NCBI GenBank assembly: GCA_964417725.1
Contig: CAYQIV010000001.1
Span: 62,001 to 126,000, forward strand
Source of the DNA: SHZI01 sp964417725
Lineage (GTDB): Bacteria > Pseudomonadota > Gammaproteobacteria > Steroidobacterales > GCA-2729495
Direction of reading: 5' to 3'
Length of the DNA: 64,000 nt
The notes beneath the pieces were generated by a model, which saw only the letters and a program-made list of their open reading frames with translations, was not told the DNA's origin and made no database searches. The translations under genes and the position numbers were made by a program. Below, piece by piece: positions 26,961 through 36,717 of this stretch (the first letter of the stretch is position 1; every line of letters begins with the position of its first letter).

Positions 26961-28273
26961 CAGGTGAATGGATGCTGCAGGATGATGTTGTGGTCCCTGT
27001 CTGCACCGGTCGAGATCATGGCGACCGGCACACCCGACACCTGCTCCAGTCGCCGCAGGTAGGCGCGGGCCGCCTCCGGCAGTGCGTCGAGGCGCGTCGC
27101 ACCCCGGGTCGACTGCTGCCAGCCCGGCAGCTCCTCGAGCACGGGTTCGACTTCGGCATACTGTTCGACCCTTGCCGGCGGCGTATCCATGATTTGGCCC
27201 GCGAGGCGGTAGCCGGTGCAGATGCGCACCGAGGGCAGACCATCGAGGACATCCAGCTTGGTCACACACAGGCTCGTTACCCCGCTGTTGAGGACGGCAC
27301 GGCGAACCGCCACGGCGTCGAACCAGCCGCAGCGGCGCGGCCTGCCGGTGGTGGCCCCGAATTCGACCCCTACCCGGGCGAGATGTTCACCGGCCTCGTC
27401 GAAAAGCTCGGTCGGGAACGGCCCCCCGCCGACACGCGTGGCATAGGCCTTGACGATACCGAGCACGTGGTCGAATGCCGACGGGCCCAGGCCAGTGCCG
27501 GTGGACGCGCAGCCCGCCGTGGTATTCGATGAGGTGACGTAGGGATAGGTGCCATGGTCGACGTCGAGCAACGCCCCCTGCGCACCTTCGAACAGCAGGT
27601 TGGCGCCGCCGCGGCGCAGACCATCGAGCAGCGCCGGCACGTCGGCAACCAGCGGACGGATCCGTACCGCCATCGACAACCACTCATCCAGGGTGGCGTC
27701 GACATCGACAGCCGGCAACCCATGGCCTTTGGTGAGCATGAAATTATGGAATTCCATCGCCTCGGCAAGCCGCTCACGGAACCGCGATTCGTCGAAGAGA
27801 TCCGCGACACGCACGGAGCGCCGGCCCGCCTTGTCCTCGTAGGCCGGGCCGATGCCACGGCCGGTCGTGCCGATGGCCCTGTCGCCCCGCGCTTTCTCGC
27901 GCGCCTGATCGAGGAGGATGTGGCTGGGCAGGATGAGCGGACAGGCAGGGCTGATCTTGAGTCGCCCCGAAACACCCACGCCGCGCCGTTCGAGGCCGTC
28001 GACCTCCTCCAGCAGCGACGGCAGGTGCAGGACCACGCCATTGCCGATGATGCAGGTGACATCCGGCCGCAGTATCCCCGAGGGGATCAGGTGCAGCACG
28101 GTCTTCTCGGACCCGATCATCAGGGTGTGGCCGGCATTGTGCCCCCCCTGGAAGCGCACCACTGCCGAGACCTGTTCGGTCAACAGGTCGACGATCTTGC
28201 CTTTGCCTTCATCGCCCCACTGGGTGCCGATGATGATGAGACTTTTGCCCACAGGAAACCGCTTCGCGGCCAT
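26960..28273 (-). CDS. purA: adenylosuccinate synthetase
   Basis: 437 residues (E. coli 432). GTP-binding GTQWGDEGKGKIVD near the N-terminus, FQGGHNAGHTL, TTGRGIGPAYEDK and GTYPYVTSSNTTAGC are the expected motifs. It makes adenylosuccinate from IMP and aspartate, the first committed step to AMP. The ATG giving MAAKRFPVGKSLIIIG was chosen as closest to family length. Confidence 0.98.
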   Translation of the reverse strand: MAAKRFPVGKSLIIIGTQWGDEGKGKIVDLLTEQVSAVVRFQGGHNAGHTLMIGSEKTVLHLIPSGILRPDVTCIIGNGVVLHLPSLLEEVDGLERRGVGVSGRLKISPACPLILPSHILLDQAREKARGDRAIGTTGRGIGPAYEDKAGRRSVRVADLFDESRFRERLAEAMEFHNFMLTKGHGLPAVDVDATLDEWLSMAVRIRPLVADVPALLDGLRRGGANLLFEGAQGALLDVDHGTYPYVTSSNTTAGCASTGTGLGPSAFDHVLGIVKAYATRVGGGPFPTELFDEAGEHLARVGVEFGATTGRPRRCGWFDAVAVRRAVLNSGVTSLCVTKLDVLDGLPSVRICTGYRLAGQIMDTPPARVEQYAEVEPVLEELPGWQQSTRGATRLDALPEAARAYLRRLEQVSGVPVAMISTGADRDHNIILQHPFT

Positions 28274-28302
28274 GCCGCGTCCAAAAAACCGGGGTGGAGT
28301 GC

Positions 28303-28494
28303 TCAGCCCCGCACGACGTTCAACAGGAGCAGGCCGATCGCCATGCAACCCAGACCAAAGAGCCGCAGCTGGTTATCGGCAAGCTGGCCAAGCAACTGCA
28401 GGCCGCGGCGCCAGCCGCCCGGAGAAAGGAACGGCATGAGGCCTTCGATGACCAGATACAGGGCGAACGCCGCCAGCAGGTCACCCCAGTTCAT
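28303..28494 (-). CDS. DUF2065 small membrane protein (YjeT-like)
   Basis: 63 residues with two membrane helices flanking a polar turn: LLAAFALYLVIEGLMPFLSP and LRLFGLGCMAIGLLLLNVV. This is DUF2065 (E. coli YjeT), regularly found between hflC and purA as here. Function unknown. Confidence 0.9.
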   Translation of the reverse strand: MNWGDLLAAFALYLVIEGLMPFLSPGGWRRGLQLLGQLADNQLRLFGLGCMAIGLLLLNVVRG

Positions 28495-28539
28495 CGGCGG
28501 TGACCCTGGACGGCCATGGCCGCCCCGTACCGATCGACC

Positions 28540-29409
28540 TCAACGACCACCTTCGGGCCGTTCCAGATAACGGAAGAAATCGCTGTCCGCATCCAGCACC
28601 AGCAGGTCGCCTTCGCGGCCGACAGCCTGACGGTAGGCCTGCATGCTGCGATAAAAGGCGAAGAACTCCGGGTCCTTGCTGTGCGCCCTGGCATAGATGG
28701 CCGCCGCTTCCGCATCCCCTTCGCCCCGCACCTTCTCGGCATCGCGATAGGCCTCGGCCAACGTCACGGTGCGCTGCCGGTCGGCCGAGGCACGGATCTG
28801 CTCGGCCGCCTCGGCACCCTGGGCGCGCAGTTCCGCGGCGGTTCGCGCGCGTTCCTGGCGCATGCGCGCAAACACCGACTCGCTGACATCCTCGGGGAAT
28901 TCGATGCGCTTGACGCGCACGTCGACCACGTCGACGCCGAGGTCCATGGCGCTGGCCCGGGTCGCCGCCAGCATGCTGTCCATGAGCTCGCGCCGCTCGG
29001 CAGTCACGACCTGGGGCACGGTGCGCTTGGCGAACTCGCCACGCACGCCGTCCTTGACGATTTCCAGCAAGCGCTGGGCAGCGATCGACTCGTCGCCACC
29101 ACCCGTCGCCCGATAGAACTGACCCACGTCCGTGATGCGCCACTTGACGAAAAAGTCGACCAGCAGGTTCTTTTTCTCCAGCGTCAGGAAAAGCTCCTGC
29201 GGGATGGCGATGGTGAGGATCTGCTTCGGATAGAGCCCGACGTTGTTGATGACCGGGATCATCAAATGCAGCCCCGGCTCGATGTCGGTGGCCACGATCT
29301 CGCCGAGGCGGAACTTGATGGCGAGCTGACGCTCATCGACCACATATACGGCCATCCTCAGCAGCGCGGCGACGGCCAGCGCGACGATGACAAAAACGCG
29401 CGGATTCAT
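28540..29409 (-). CDS. hflC: FtsH protease regulator HflC
   Basis: 289 residues. One N-terminal membrane helix (~5-22), then an SPFH/band-7 domain (VDERQLAIKFRLGEIV; VDFFVKWRITDVGQFY), a coiled-coil (~190-245, RTAAELRAQGAEAAEQIRAS) and FYRSMQAYR. HflK and HflC form a large periplasmic cage around FtsH. The ATG is two bases after the hflK stop. Confidence 0.96.
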   Translation of the reverse strand: MNPRVFVIVALAVAALLRMAVYVVDERQLAIKFRLGEIVATDIEPGLHLMIPVINNVGLYPKQILTIAIPQELFLTLEKKNLLVDFFVKWRITDVGQFYRATGGGDESIAAQRLLEIVKDGVRGEFAKRTVPQVVTAERRELMDSMLAATRASAMDLGVDVVDVRVKRIEFPEDVSESVFARMRQERARTAAELRAQGAEAAEQIRASADRQRTVTLAEAYRDAEKVRGEGDAEAAAIYARAHSKDPEFFAFYRSMQAYRQAVGREGDLLVLDADSDFFRYLERPEGGR

Positions 29410-29411
29410 GA

Positions 29412-30575
29412 TCAGCGTACTCCTCTGGCACGCAGGTCGGAGGGACCCTGTGACGGGGCCGGGACCGCCTCCGGACGCAACGCAGGCGATGTGCCACGTG
29501 CGCCGGTGGCGCCCGCATCCCGCTGGCGCTGCTCGATCAGCTTGTCGATCGGCAGGTAGATCAGCTTGTTGCTCGCCCCCGGCTTGCTGCCCTCGCCGAC
29601 GACGACCTTGCTGGCATTGGCAAAGACGCTCTCGACCGCTTCAAGGTACAGGCGTTGCCGCGTGACACCCGGTGCCTTGCGATACTCGACGAGCAGGTCT
29701 TCGAAGCGCGACGCCTCGCCCTGTGCGTCGGCGACGACGCGGGCACGGTAGGCCTCGGCATCCTCTGACCGGCGCACAGCCTCACCCCGCGCTTTCGGCA
29801 GGATGTCGTTGGCATAAGCCTCGGCCTCGAAGGACAGCCGCTCGCGGTCCTCACGGGCCTTGATCGCATCCTGCACGGCAGCCTCCACCTGACTCGGGAA
29901 ATTGGCGTCCTGCAGGTTGACCTTGGTGACCTGCACGCCGGCCTTGTATTCATCGAGGGCCTGCTGGATCAGTTCTTCGGTGCGCAGCGCCACCTCGTTG
30001 CGCCCTTCGAGGAGGACAAAATCGAGCTTGTTCTTGCCCACCACCTGCCGGATCGCGCTTTCGCTGATGTCCCGCAGCGTGCCCTCCGGGTCGCGCACGT
30101 TGAACAGGTAGCTGACGGGGTCGGCCTTGCGGTACTGGACGACGAGATCGACGACGATGATGTTCTCGTCTGCCGTCAGCATCCGGGTTTCCTGGTTGAA
30201 CGGGACGATCTCGGCCACGTTGACCAGTTCGACACGCTCGATCGGCCACGGGAAGTGCCAGCGAAGACCTGGCAGGGTGGTGCGGGTGTAGGCGCCGAAG
30301 CGCGTGATGACACCCCGCTGCGCGTCGTCCACGGTGTAGAAGCCGCTGCCCAGCCATGCCAGCACCGCGAGGGCCAACAGGATGACGCCGGCGGCGGCTC
30401 CCGGGGGTTTTGCCCCGTCCTCGCTGCCGCCGCCCCGGCGACCGCCACCACCGCCGAACAGTTTGCTCAGCCGCTGCTGCCAGTCACGGACGATCTTGTC
30501 GAGGTCGGGTGCAGCGCCACCGCGGCGCTTCTCCCAGGGGTTCTTGCCATTGCCACCAGGTTCGTTCCAGGCCAT
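29412..30575 (-). CDS. hflK: FtsH protease regulator HflK
   Basis: 387 residues. A Gly-rich cytoplasmic N-terminus, one membrane helix (~60-80), the SPFH domain (VDDAQRGVITRFGAYTRTTL; VDLVVQYRKADPVSYLFNV), coiled coil and a variable tail rich in Ala/Gly/Pro. Partner of HflC in the FtsH complex. Lies 17 nt after hflX, as in E. coli. Confidence 0.96.
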   Translation of the reverse strand: MAWNEPGGNGKNPWEKRRGGAAPDLDKIVRDWQQRLSKLFGGGGGRRGGGSEDGAKPPGAAAGVILLALAVLAWLGSGFYTVDDAQRGVITRFGAYTRTTLPGLRWHFPWPIERVELVNVAEIVPFNQETRMLTADENIIVVDLVVQYRKADPVSYLFNVRDPEGTLRDISESAIRQVVGKNKLDFVLLEGRNEVALRTEELIQQALDEYKAGVQVTKVNLQDANFPSQVEAAVQDAIKAREDRERLSFEAEAYANDILPKARGEAVRRSEDAEAYRARVVADAQGEASRFEDLLVEYRKAPGVTRQRLYLEAVESVFANASKVVVGEGSKPGASNKLIYLPIDKLIEQRQRDAGATGARGTSPALRPEAVPAPSQGPSDLRARGVR

Positions 30576-30592
30576 CAGGTCTACTCGCCGCC

Positions 30593-31963
30593 TCAGTTTG
30601 TGATCAAGGTTTGCGTCGGGCGTGTGCCGACCTCGGTAGCCGCGTGCCCCGCACGGGACAGGGCTGCCGGGGCGACCGCGCCATCGGGTTCGTGCAACTC
30701 GAGCCGGACGTTTTCACGGCGCTGCAGCTCCTCGTACCCGCGTTGTTCCATCTCTACCCGCAAGGACCAGCCGCCATGATCCGCCGGGGCTTCGGCGACC
30801 ACGGCGCCGAGTTCGTAGAGCCGTGCCCGGAGCCTGGCTTCCCCGGCTGAAAGAGACAGGATGCCCCGCACCCTGCCCGTCTGCAGGTGAGCGGCCACGG
30901 CGTCCAGCAGGGCGTCAAGGCCCGCCCCGGTCTGCGCCGAGAGCCAGACCCTGGCCGGCAGGCCGGATTCATCCAGATCGACCCGCGGCCCGGCGCCGAG
31001 TATATCAATCTTGTTATAGACCTGGATGGTCGGCAGGTGGTCCGCATCGATCTGCCGAAGCACTTCGGCCACATCGCCCTCGCGCGCTGCATGCATGGGA
31101 TCGGAGCAGTCGACCACGTGGAGCAGCAGGCGCGACTCGCGGGTCTCCTCCAGCGTGGAGCGGAAGGCCGCCACCAGTTCGTGGGGCAGATCGCGGATGA
31201 AGCCAACGGTATCGGCCAGCACGAAGGCCGGGCCGCCCGCCAGCGGAACCCGTCTGAGCGTCGGATCGAGGGTCATGAACAATTGATCGGCGGCCACGAC
31301 GCCGGCGTCGGTGAGACGATTGAACAGTGTCGATTTGCCCGAGTTCGTATAGCCGACCAGGGACACCGTGGGGATCTCGCGACGCCGGCGGCCGCTGGAC
31401 GCCACCGAACGGTGACGGGCGACCCGCGCCAGACGCTCCCCCAGCTGCCGGATGCGGGTGGCAATCATGCGCCGGTCCGACTCGAGCTGCGTTTCACCGG
31501 GGCCGCGCAGGCCGATGCCACCCTTCTGACGCTCGAGATGCGTCCATCCCCTGACGAGGCGCGTCGACAGGTGTTCGAGCTGGGCGAGTTCGACCTGCAG
31601 CTTGCCCTCATGCGTCTGCGCACGTTGCGCGAAGATGTCGAGGATGAGACCCGTACGATCGACGACGCGTCGATCGAGCGTCTTTTCGAGGTTCCTCTGC
31701 TGGGCCGGACTGAGCGGGTGATCGACGAGGACCAGTTCCCCGCGCTGCGTATCCACGAGTTGCCCCAGCTCAGCCAGCTTGCCACTGCCGAGCAGATGAC
31801 GCGGGTTGGCCTGACGCAACGGACAGACCAGTTCGCCGACAAGCTCGGCACCGGCCGCCAGGGCGAGCAGGCGGAACTCCTGGCGTTCCTCCGCGGCCGG
31901 CGGGCGCCCGATCCTCGCGTGAACCAGTACGGCCCGCTCCCCGCGCTGCGGCCGGTCAAACAA
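30593..31963 (-). CDS. hflX: ribosome-associated GTPase HflX
   Basis: 456 residues. N-terminal HflX domain (LRQANPRHLLGSGKL; DHPLSPAQQRNLE; GPGETQLESDRR), then the GTPase domain with P-loop GYTNSGKSTLFN. It splits stalled or heat-damaged ribosomes. The start is TTG: the frame then reads MFDRPQRGERAVLVH, which lines up with the E. coli N-terminus (MFDR), supporting this unusual start. 80 nt after hfq. Confidence 0.95.
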   Translation of the reverse strand: MFDRPQRGERAVLVHARIGRPPAAEERQEFRLLALAAGAELVGELVCPLRQANPRHLLGSGKLAELGQLVDTQRGELVLVDHPLSPAQQRNLEKTLDRRVVDRTGLILDIFAQRAQTHEGKLQVELAQLEHLSTRLVRGWTHLERQKGGIGLRGPGETQLESDRRMIATRIRQLGERLARVARHRSVASSGRRRREIPTVSLVGYTNSGKSTLFNRLTDAGVVAADQLFMTLDPTLRRVPLAGGPAFVLADTVGFIRDLPHELVAAFRSTLEETRESRLLLHVVDCSDPMHAAREGDVAEVLRQIDADHLPTIQVYNKIDILGAGPRVDLDESGLPARVWLSAQTGAGLDALLDAVAAHLQTGRVRGILSLSAGEARLRARLYELGAVVAEAPADHGGWSLRVEMEQRGYEELQRRENVRLELHEPDGAVAPAALSRAGHAATEVGTRPTQTLITN

Positions 31964-32043
31964 TCAGGTGCCCCGAAAGTCTGCCCGGACACGGCCACGC
32001 GTGACTGACGTGGTGCACGGCGGGCACTGCTGGATGCAGCAGG

Positions 32044-32289
32044 TCAACCTTCTGCCTCTGCCTCGTCCTCGGCAACCGCGACGCGTACGGCACGCGAGGG
32101 CACGACCGTGGAAATCGCATGCTTGTAGACCATCTGGCTGACACTGTTCTTCAACAAGACCACGAACTGGTCAAAAGATTCAACCGTGCCCTGCAACTTG
32201 ATGCCGTTCACCAGATAGATGGAGACAGGAACCTTTTCCTTGCGCAGCGTGTTGAGAAACGGATCCTGCAGAACCTGTCCCTTGGCCAT
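32044..32289 (-). CDS. hfq: RNA chaperone Hfq
   Basis: 81 residues. Sm1 and Sm2 motifs are canonical: GQVLQDPFLNTLRKEKVPVS, NGIKLQGTVESFDQFVVLLK and QMVYKHAISTVVPSR, with a short acidic tail (EDEAEAEG). It pairs small RNAs with mRNAs. A good ribosome-binding site (AGGAG, 5 nt spacing) precedes the ATG. The miaA-hfq-hflX-hflK-hflC order is conserved. Confidence 0.99.
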   Translation of the reverse strand: MAKGQVLQDPFLNTLRKEKVPVSIYLVNGIKLQGTVESFDQFVVLLKNSVSQMVYKHAISTVVPSRAVRVAVAEDEAEAEG

Positions 32290-32404
32290 CTTGGACTCCT
32301 GAAGCGTCGGACTAGTGCGTATTTATGGTTATTCTCGGATGATTCCCGCCCCGTGGGACGACCGCGGAGCACGCAACCCCGATGCCAACCGCCACGCGGC
32401 CATT

Positions 32405-33361
32405 CTAGCCCGTTGCCCCTGATAATGCATCAGCGCAACCGGCCTGCGACATCACGGCACGAATCTCGGCCACGGGGTCCGGTGCCGTCATGTCCAGCTC
32501 GAAGTCCCAGGCTTCCCGCCGCAACCAGGTGAGCTGGCGGCGTGCCAGCTGGCGGGTTGCGGCGAGCGCGCCGGCGATGGCCTCGTCCCGGCTGCAGGCG
32601 CCATCGAGGTACTGCCAGAGTTGCCGATAGCCGACCGCGCGCATCGACGGGTGCCCGGCCGTCAGCTGCGGCAGGGCGCGCAATGCCGCGACCTCATCGA
32701 TAAAGCCGGCGTCGAGCATCGCCATCAGGCGTTGCGCGATCCGTTCATGGAGGTGCTGGCGCACGGCCGGCAGCAAGGCGATGCGGATGAAACGGAAGCG
32801 GACCGGCGCCTCGCGCTGACCCTGCAACGTCGATATCGGCCGACCGGTCAGCCGGTGAACCTCCAGTGCGCGCTGGATGCGCTGCCGGTCGCCGGGACCG
32901 ATCCTGGCGGCTGCCGGCGGATCGATCCGGGCCAGTTCCTCGTGGAGCGCCGGCCAGCCCACCTCCGCAGCCCGCGCGTCGAGTTCGGCGCGCACGGCCG
33001 GTGCGGCAGTCGGCAGCGGCGACAGACCATCGAGCAAGGCGCGAAAATAGAGCATGGTGCCGCCGACCAGCAGCGGGGTGCGGCCCGTGGCAAGCACCGC
33101 TTCGATGGCCGCCAGGGCATCGGCCCGGAACTCGCCCGCCGAATAGCCCTGCCAGGGATCACGCATGTCGATCAGCCGGTGAGGCACCGCCGCCAGCACG
33201 GTGGCGTCCGGCTTGCCGGTGCCGATGTCCATGCCGCGGAAGACCATTGCGGAATCGACGCTGACGATCGACAGCGGCAGGTGCCTTGCCAGTGAAACGG
33301 CCCAACCGGTCTTGCCGGCTGCAGTCGGGCCGGCCAGGCAGACGACGGTGGGCGGGCGCAT
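32405..33361 (-). CDS. miaA: tRNA dimethylallyltransferase MiaA
   Basis: 318 residues. P-loop LAGPTAAGKTGWAV, DSAMVFRGMDIGTGKP and VGGTMLYFRALLDGL are diagnostic. It adds the isopentenyl group to A37 of tRNAs reading UNN codons. The ATG giving MRPPTVVCLAGPT, 11 nt after the mutL stop, fits the family; the frame runs further into mutL. Confidence 0.97.
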   Translation of the reverse strand: MRPPTVVCLAGPTAAGKTGWAVSLARHLPLSIVSVDSAMVFRGMDIGTGKPDATVLAAVPHRLIDMRDPWQGYSAGEFRADALAAIEAVLATGRTPLLVGGTMLYFRALLDGLSPLPTAAPAVRAELDARAAEVGWPALHEELARIDPPAAARIGPGDRQRIQRALEVHRLTGRPISTLQGQREAPVRFRFIRIALLPAVRQHLHERIAQRLMAMLDAGFIDEVAALRALPQLTAGHPSMRAVGYRQLWQYLDGACSRDEAIAGALAATRQLARRQLTWLRREAWDFELDMTAPDPVAEIRAVMSQAGCADALSGATG

Positions 33362-33372
33362 CGGCGGACGGC

Positions 33373-35133
33373 TCAGCGGCCGCGGGCAAAAAGGCGATCG
33401 AGGTCCGCCAGCGGGATCGCCGCCCAGGTCGGTCGACCGTGGTTGCACTGGTCCATGCGTGGCGTGACCGCCATGTCCGCCAGCAGCTGCTGCATCTCGG
33501 GGTACGCAAGCTGACGGTGGGCGCGGATCGCACCGCGACAGGCCAGCGTGCCAAGCGCCCGGTCGACCACTGCCAGCAACTCGTCTTCGCCCGTGCCTTC
33601 ATCGACATGGCCGAGCAGGTGCCGGACCAGGTTCGCGGCATCGGTGTCGGCGAGTTGCACCGGCACGCCGGTGATGGCGACGCGACGTGGTGCGGTGCGG
33701 GTCATGATCAACCCGCAACGTTCGAGCAACCGCTGGCAGGTCTCGACCTGCTCTGCCTCGTGCTCGGTCAGGTCGAGCACCCACGGCACCAGCAGATGCT
33801 GGACCTGGACACCGCGCGCGCGGATGTCGGCCTTGAGGCGCTCGTAGGTGATGCGCTCGTGCGCGGCATGGGCGTCGACGACGATGAGTCCTTCATCGGA
33901 TTCGGCGAGGACATAGACCCCGTGCAGCTGACCGAGCGCCCGGCCCAGCGGCGGCAACGCCTGCCGGTAGGGCCCGACATCGTCGCCGGCGTGCTGCCCC
34001 AGGCGGGCCAGCATGTCGAACCCGTCGCCCGGACGCAGGCGGGTACCCCCCGCCATGCGCACGCCAGCCGGTGGCGGCGGTGCCGGTGGCGTCTGCGGCA
34101 CCCCGAAACCGACATCGGCGGGCGCCACCGGTGGCACGGCCTGGCCGGAGAGCAACGCCTCGACGGTGCGGCGCACGACATCGTGCACACGACCCGGATC
34201 GCGAAACCGGACCTCGTGCTTGGCAGGATGTGCGTTGACATCAACCTCCGCCGGGTCCATGTCAAGGTACAGCAGATAGGCCGGCCAGCGGTCACGGTAG
34301 AGCACATCGCGGTAGGCGGCACGCACCGCACGGGCGATGACGCGATCGCGGACGACGCGGCCATTGAGGAAGACATGCTGCAGATCGGCCTGGTGGCGGG
34401 CGTGCGTCGGCCTGGCGAACCAGCCGCGCAACACCATGCCGCCGACCTCGCGCTCAACATAGAATGCATGCATCACGAACTCGGCGCCGCAGACTTCAGC
34501 GATGCGCGCCTCCATCGCTTCGTGGTCGTGCGCAGCCGGCAGGTCGAGCACCGTGCGCCCGTTGTGCACCAGCCGCAGCGCAACCCCGAACCGCGACAGG
34601 CCGATGCGCTCGACGAGTTGACGGACGTGGCCGAATTCGGTGCGCTCGCTGCGCAAAAAGCGCCGCCGCGCCGGGGTGTTGAAGAAAAGATCACGGACCT
34701 CGACGGTTGTCCCCGGCGGATGGGCCGCCGGTCGGGCGATGCCCGCACCCTCTTCCCCACCATCGACCGCCGCACCCTGGAGCGCGGCACGACAGCGCGA
34801 GGTGATGCACAGCCGGCTTACCGAGGCGATGCTCGGCAGCGCCTCACCACGAAACCCGAGCGTCGCCACGTGATCAAGGTCATCGAGAACGGCAATCTTG
34901 CTCGTGGCATGGCGGCGCAATGCCAGCGGCAGTTCCTCTGCGGCGATGCCGGCGCCATCATCCCGCACCCGGCACAGGCGCACGCCGGCCTGCTCGAGTT
35001 CAAGCTCGATGCGCGTTGCGCCCGCGTCGAGGCTGTTCTCCAGCAGTTCCTTGGCCACGGAGGCCGGGCGTTCGATGACTTCGCCGGCAGCGATCTGGTT
35101 GATCAGCTGCGAGGCAAGCTCGCGTATGGGCAT
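33373..35133 (-). CDS. mutL: DNA mismatch repair protein MutL
   Basis: 586 residues. GHKL ATPase motifs ELLENSLDAGATRI, DDGAGI and GFRGEALPSIASV in the N-terminal half. The C-terminal half keeps DAHAAHERITYE (~416), close to the nuclease motif DQHA-x2-E-x4-E with Gln replaced by Ala, plus an ACRGAIRAHRQL segment and a C-terminal QCNHGRPTW. These suggest an endonuclease-type MutL, as in Pseudomonas and bacteria without MutH, rather than the enteric type. Sits between the amidase gene and miaA. Confidence 0.97.
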   Translation of the reverse strand: MPIRELASQLINQIAAGEVIERPASVAKELLENSLDAGATRIELELEQAGVRLCRVRDDGAGIAAEELPLALRRHATSKIAVLDDLDHVATLGFRGEALPSIASVSRLCITSRCRAALQGAAVDGGEEGAGIARPAAHPPGTTVEVRDLFFNTPARRRFLRSERTEFGHVRQLVERIGLSRFGVALRLVHNGRTVLDLPAAHDHEAMEARIAEVCGAEFVMHAFYVEREVGGMVLRGWFARPTHARHQADLQHVFLNGRVVRDRVIARAVRAAYRDVLYRDRWPAYLLYLDMDPAEVDVNAHPAKHEVRFRDPGRVHDVVRRTVEALLSGQAVPPVAPADVGFGVPQTPPAPPPPAGVRMAGGTRLRPGDGFDMLARLGQHAGDDVGPYRQALPPLGRALGQLHGVYVLAESDEGLIVVDAHAAHERITYERLKADIRARGVQVQHLLVPWVLDLTEHEAEQVETCQRLLERCGLIMTRTAPRRVAITGVPVQLADTDAANLVRHLLGHVDEGTGEDELLAVVDRALGTLACRGAIRAHRQLAYPEMQQLLADMAVTPRMDQCNHGRPTWAAIPLADLDRLFARGR

Positions 35134-35182
35134 GGCGGCATTGTTTCAAATGGCCCGACAAATTGAAACGCGGCCGGCCGCC

Positions 35183-36613
35183 TCAGCCATCACGCACCGG
35201 GATCTGCAAGCGTTGCCCGACGCGGATGCGGTCGTCGCGCAGGCCGTTGATGCTGCGGATCTCACGCACGCTGACGCGATACTGCTGGGCAAGCATGGAC
35301 AGGGTTTCGCCCTTGCGGATGACATGCACCACGCGTGGCCGCTTGACCGGTGCGACCGCATTTCCCGCCAGCAGCACGCGGGGCGGTGGACTGGCCCGGA
35401 AGTAGTCGCGCACGCCGACGAGGATCGCCTTCGCGATCTCGTCCTGGTGCCTGGCCGAACGCAGGGCGCGCTCATCCACGGGGTTGGAGATGTAGGCCGT
35501 CTCGACGAGCACCGAGGGCACATCCGGTGATTTCAGGACCATGAAAGGAGCCTGTTGCACGGTCGGCCGATGCAGCGCACCAAGGCCCGACATGCGGCGG
35601 AGGATGGCCTCGCCGACCGAGATGCTCGAGTGCAGGGCAGCATTCTGGGACAGATCGAGCAGCACCGAGGCCAGCACCGGGTCCTTGTCGCCGAGTTCGA
35701 TGCCGCCGATCAGCGCGGCGTTCTCCCGCGCTGCAAGCCGCCGCGCTGCCTCGTCGCTGGCACCCTTGCCATTCAGCACGTAGACGGTGGAACCCCGCGC
35801 ACGGCGGTTTTGCGCGGCGTCGGCATGGATGGAAATGAACAGGTCGGCCTGCGCCTGACGCGCCCGTTCCATGCGCTGCCGCAGGTCGAGATAGCGGTCG
35901 TCCGAGCGGGTCAGCTGGCCACGCATCCCGGGTTCGGCACCGAGAAGCGCGACCAGGCGACGACTGATCGCCAGGGTGACGTCCTTTTCCCTCAGGCCGC
36001 TGGGGCCGATCGCACCGGGGTCGTGGCCGCCATGACCGGCGTCGACGACGACGACGATGGGCCGCCGGGCCTTTGCGGCATCACGGCCCCCTGCGGTGGA
36101 GGCGCTGCCTTGGGGCGCAGGCGGCGGGCCAGGCCTCGCGGCCATCGGTGGCTCGGGCTGGCGAGCCGGGGCAGCCTCCGCCGTCGCCTTCGCCGTGGGC
36201 GCGGGTGGCGAGGCCAACGGCACCCCCGCAGACCGCAGTTCGACGATGAGTTGCGGGCCCTTGTCGAAAAGCGTGCCGACGGGCTCGACGGGCCCATCCA
36301 CCGTGATGAGTGCGCGCAGGCTGCCGCCGGGCAGGTGCTGAATGGCCAGATCGCGAATGACCCCGCCGGCCTTCGGCAGCGGCAGCGCCGAAGGCCCGAG
36401 GGCGGCCGCACCGATGTCGAGCTGGACACGGTGCGGGTTCACGAGCGTGACCAGTTTGAAGGTGGCCGGGCGGCCGAGCTTGAACCCGACCCGGGTGTGT
36501 TCCCCCGTGGCGTCGATGCGCACCGCCTCGACCTGCTGGCGATCCAGCGCACCCGCCACCGGCACCCCCAGCAGCGCCGCCAGCCACAGGGCCCAAACCG
36601 CCCGCACCCGCAT
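35183..36613 (-). CDS. amiB: N-acetylmuramoyl-L-alanine amidase (AmiB/AmiC type)
   Basis: 476 residues. Signal peptide (ALWLAALLGVPVAGA), an AMIN domain (~22-125) for septal targeting, an Ala/Pro linker, a zinc amidase_3 domain (~165-400: VDAGHGGHDPGAIG, SIHADAA, LVETAYISNP) and a C-terminal LysM repeat (HVIRKGETLSMLAQQYRVS). It cleaves stem peptides to split daughter cells. The ATG giving MRVRAVWALWL is preferred; an ATG eight codons earlier would coincide with the predicted transcription start. Its place next to mutL matches E. coli amiB. Confidence 0.94.
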   Translation of the reverse strand: MRVRAVWALWLAALLGVPVAGALDRQQVEAVRIDATGEHTRVGFKLGRPATFKLVTLVNPHRVQLDIGAAALGPSALPLPKAGGVIRDLAIQHLPGGSLRALITVDGPVEPVGTLFDKGPQLIVELRSAGVPLASPPAPTAKATAEAAPARQPEPPMAARPGPPPAPQGSASTAGGRDAAKARRPIVVVVDAGHGGHDPGAIGPSGLREKDVTLAISRRLVALLGAEPGMRGQLTRSDDRYLDLRQRMERARQAQADLFISIHADAAQNRRARGSTVYVLNGKGASDEAARRLAARENAALIGGIELGDKDPVLASVLLDLSQNAALHSSISVGEAILRRMSGLGALHRPTVQQAPFMVLKSPDVPSVLVETAYISNPVDERALRSARHQDEIAKAILVGVRDYFRASPPPRVLLAGNAVAPVKRPRVVHVIRKGETLSMLAQQYRVSVREIRSINGLRDDRIRVGQRLQIPVRDG

Positions 36614-36643
36614 CCTCGATCCACCCCCGGCGATCATGCGGCG

Positions 36644-36671
36644 AGTATACGTAATCCGCCCCGTCGTGCAA
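36644..36671 (-). promoter_or_regulatory. sigma-70 promoter of amidase-mutL operon
   Basis: On the minus strand TTGCAC and TATACT are separated by 16 nt in an AT-rich intergenic strip after tsaE. The predicted start is near 36637, giving a ~24-nt leader to the chosen amidase ATG. This would also serve mutL-miaA-hfq downstream. Confidence 0.65.
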
Positions 36672-36717
36672 ATTTTTCCCTTATGAAAATAGAGAGATAC
36701 GGTGCCTACTTCGGCCG

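Noticed and set aside
33286..35166. Long + strand open frame of 626 codons
   Set aside because: Entirely antisense to mutL and the end of miaA; no recognisable motif.
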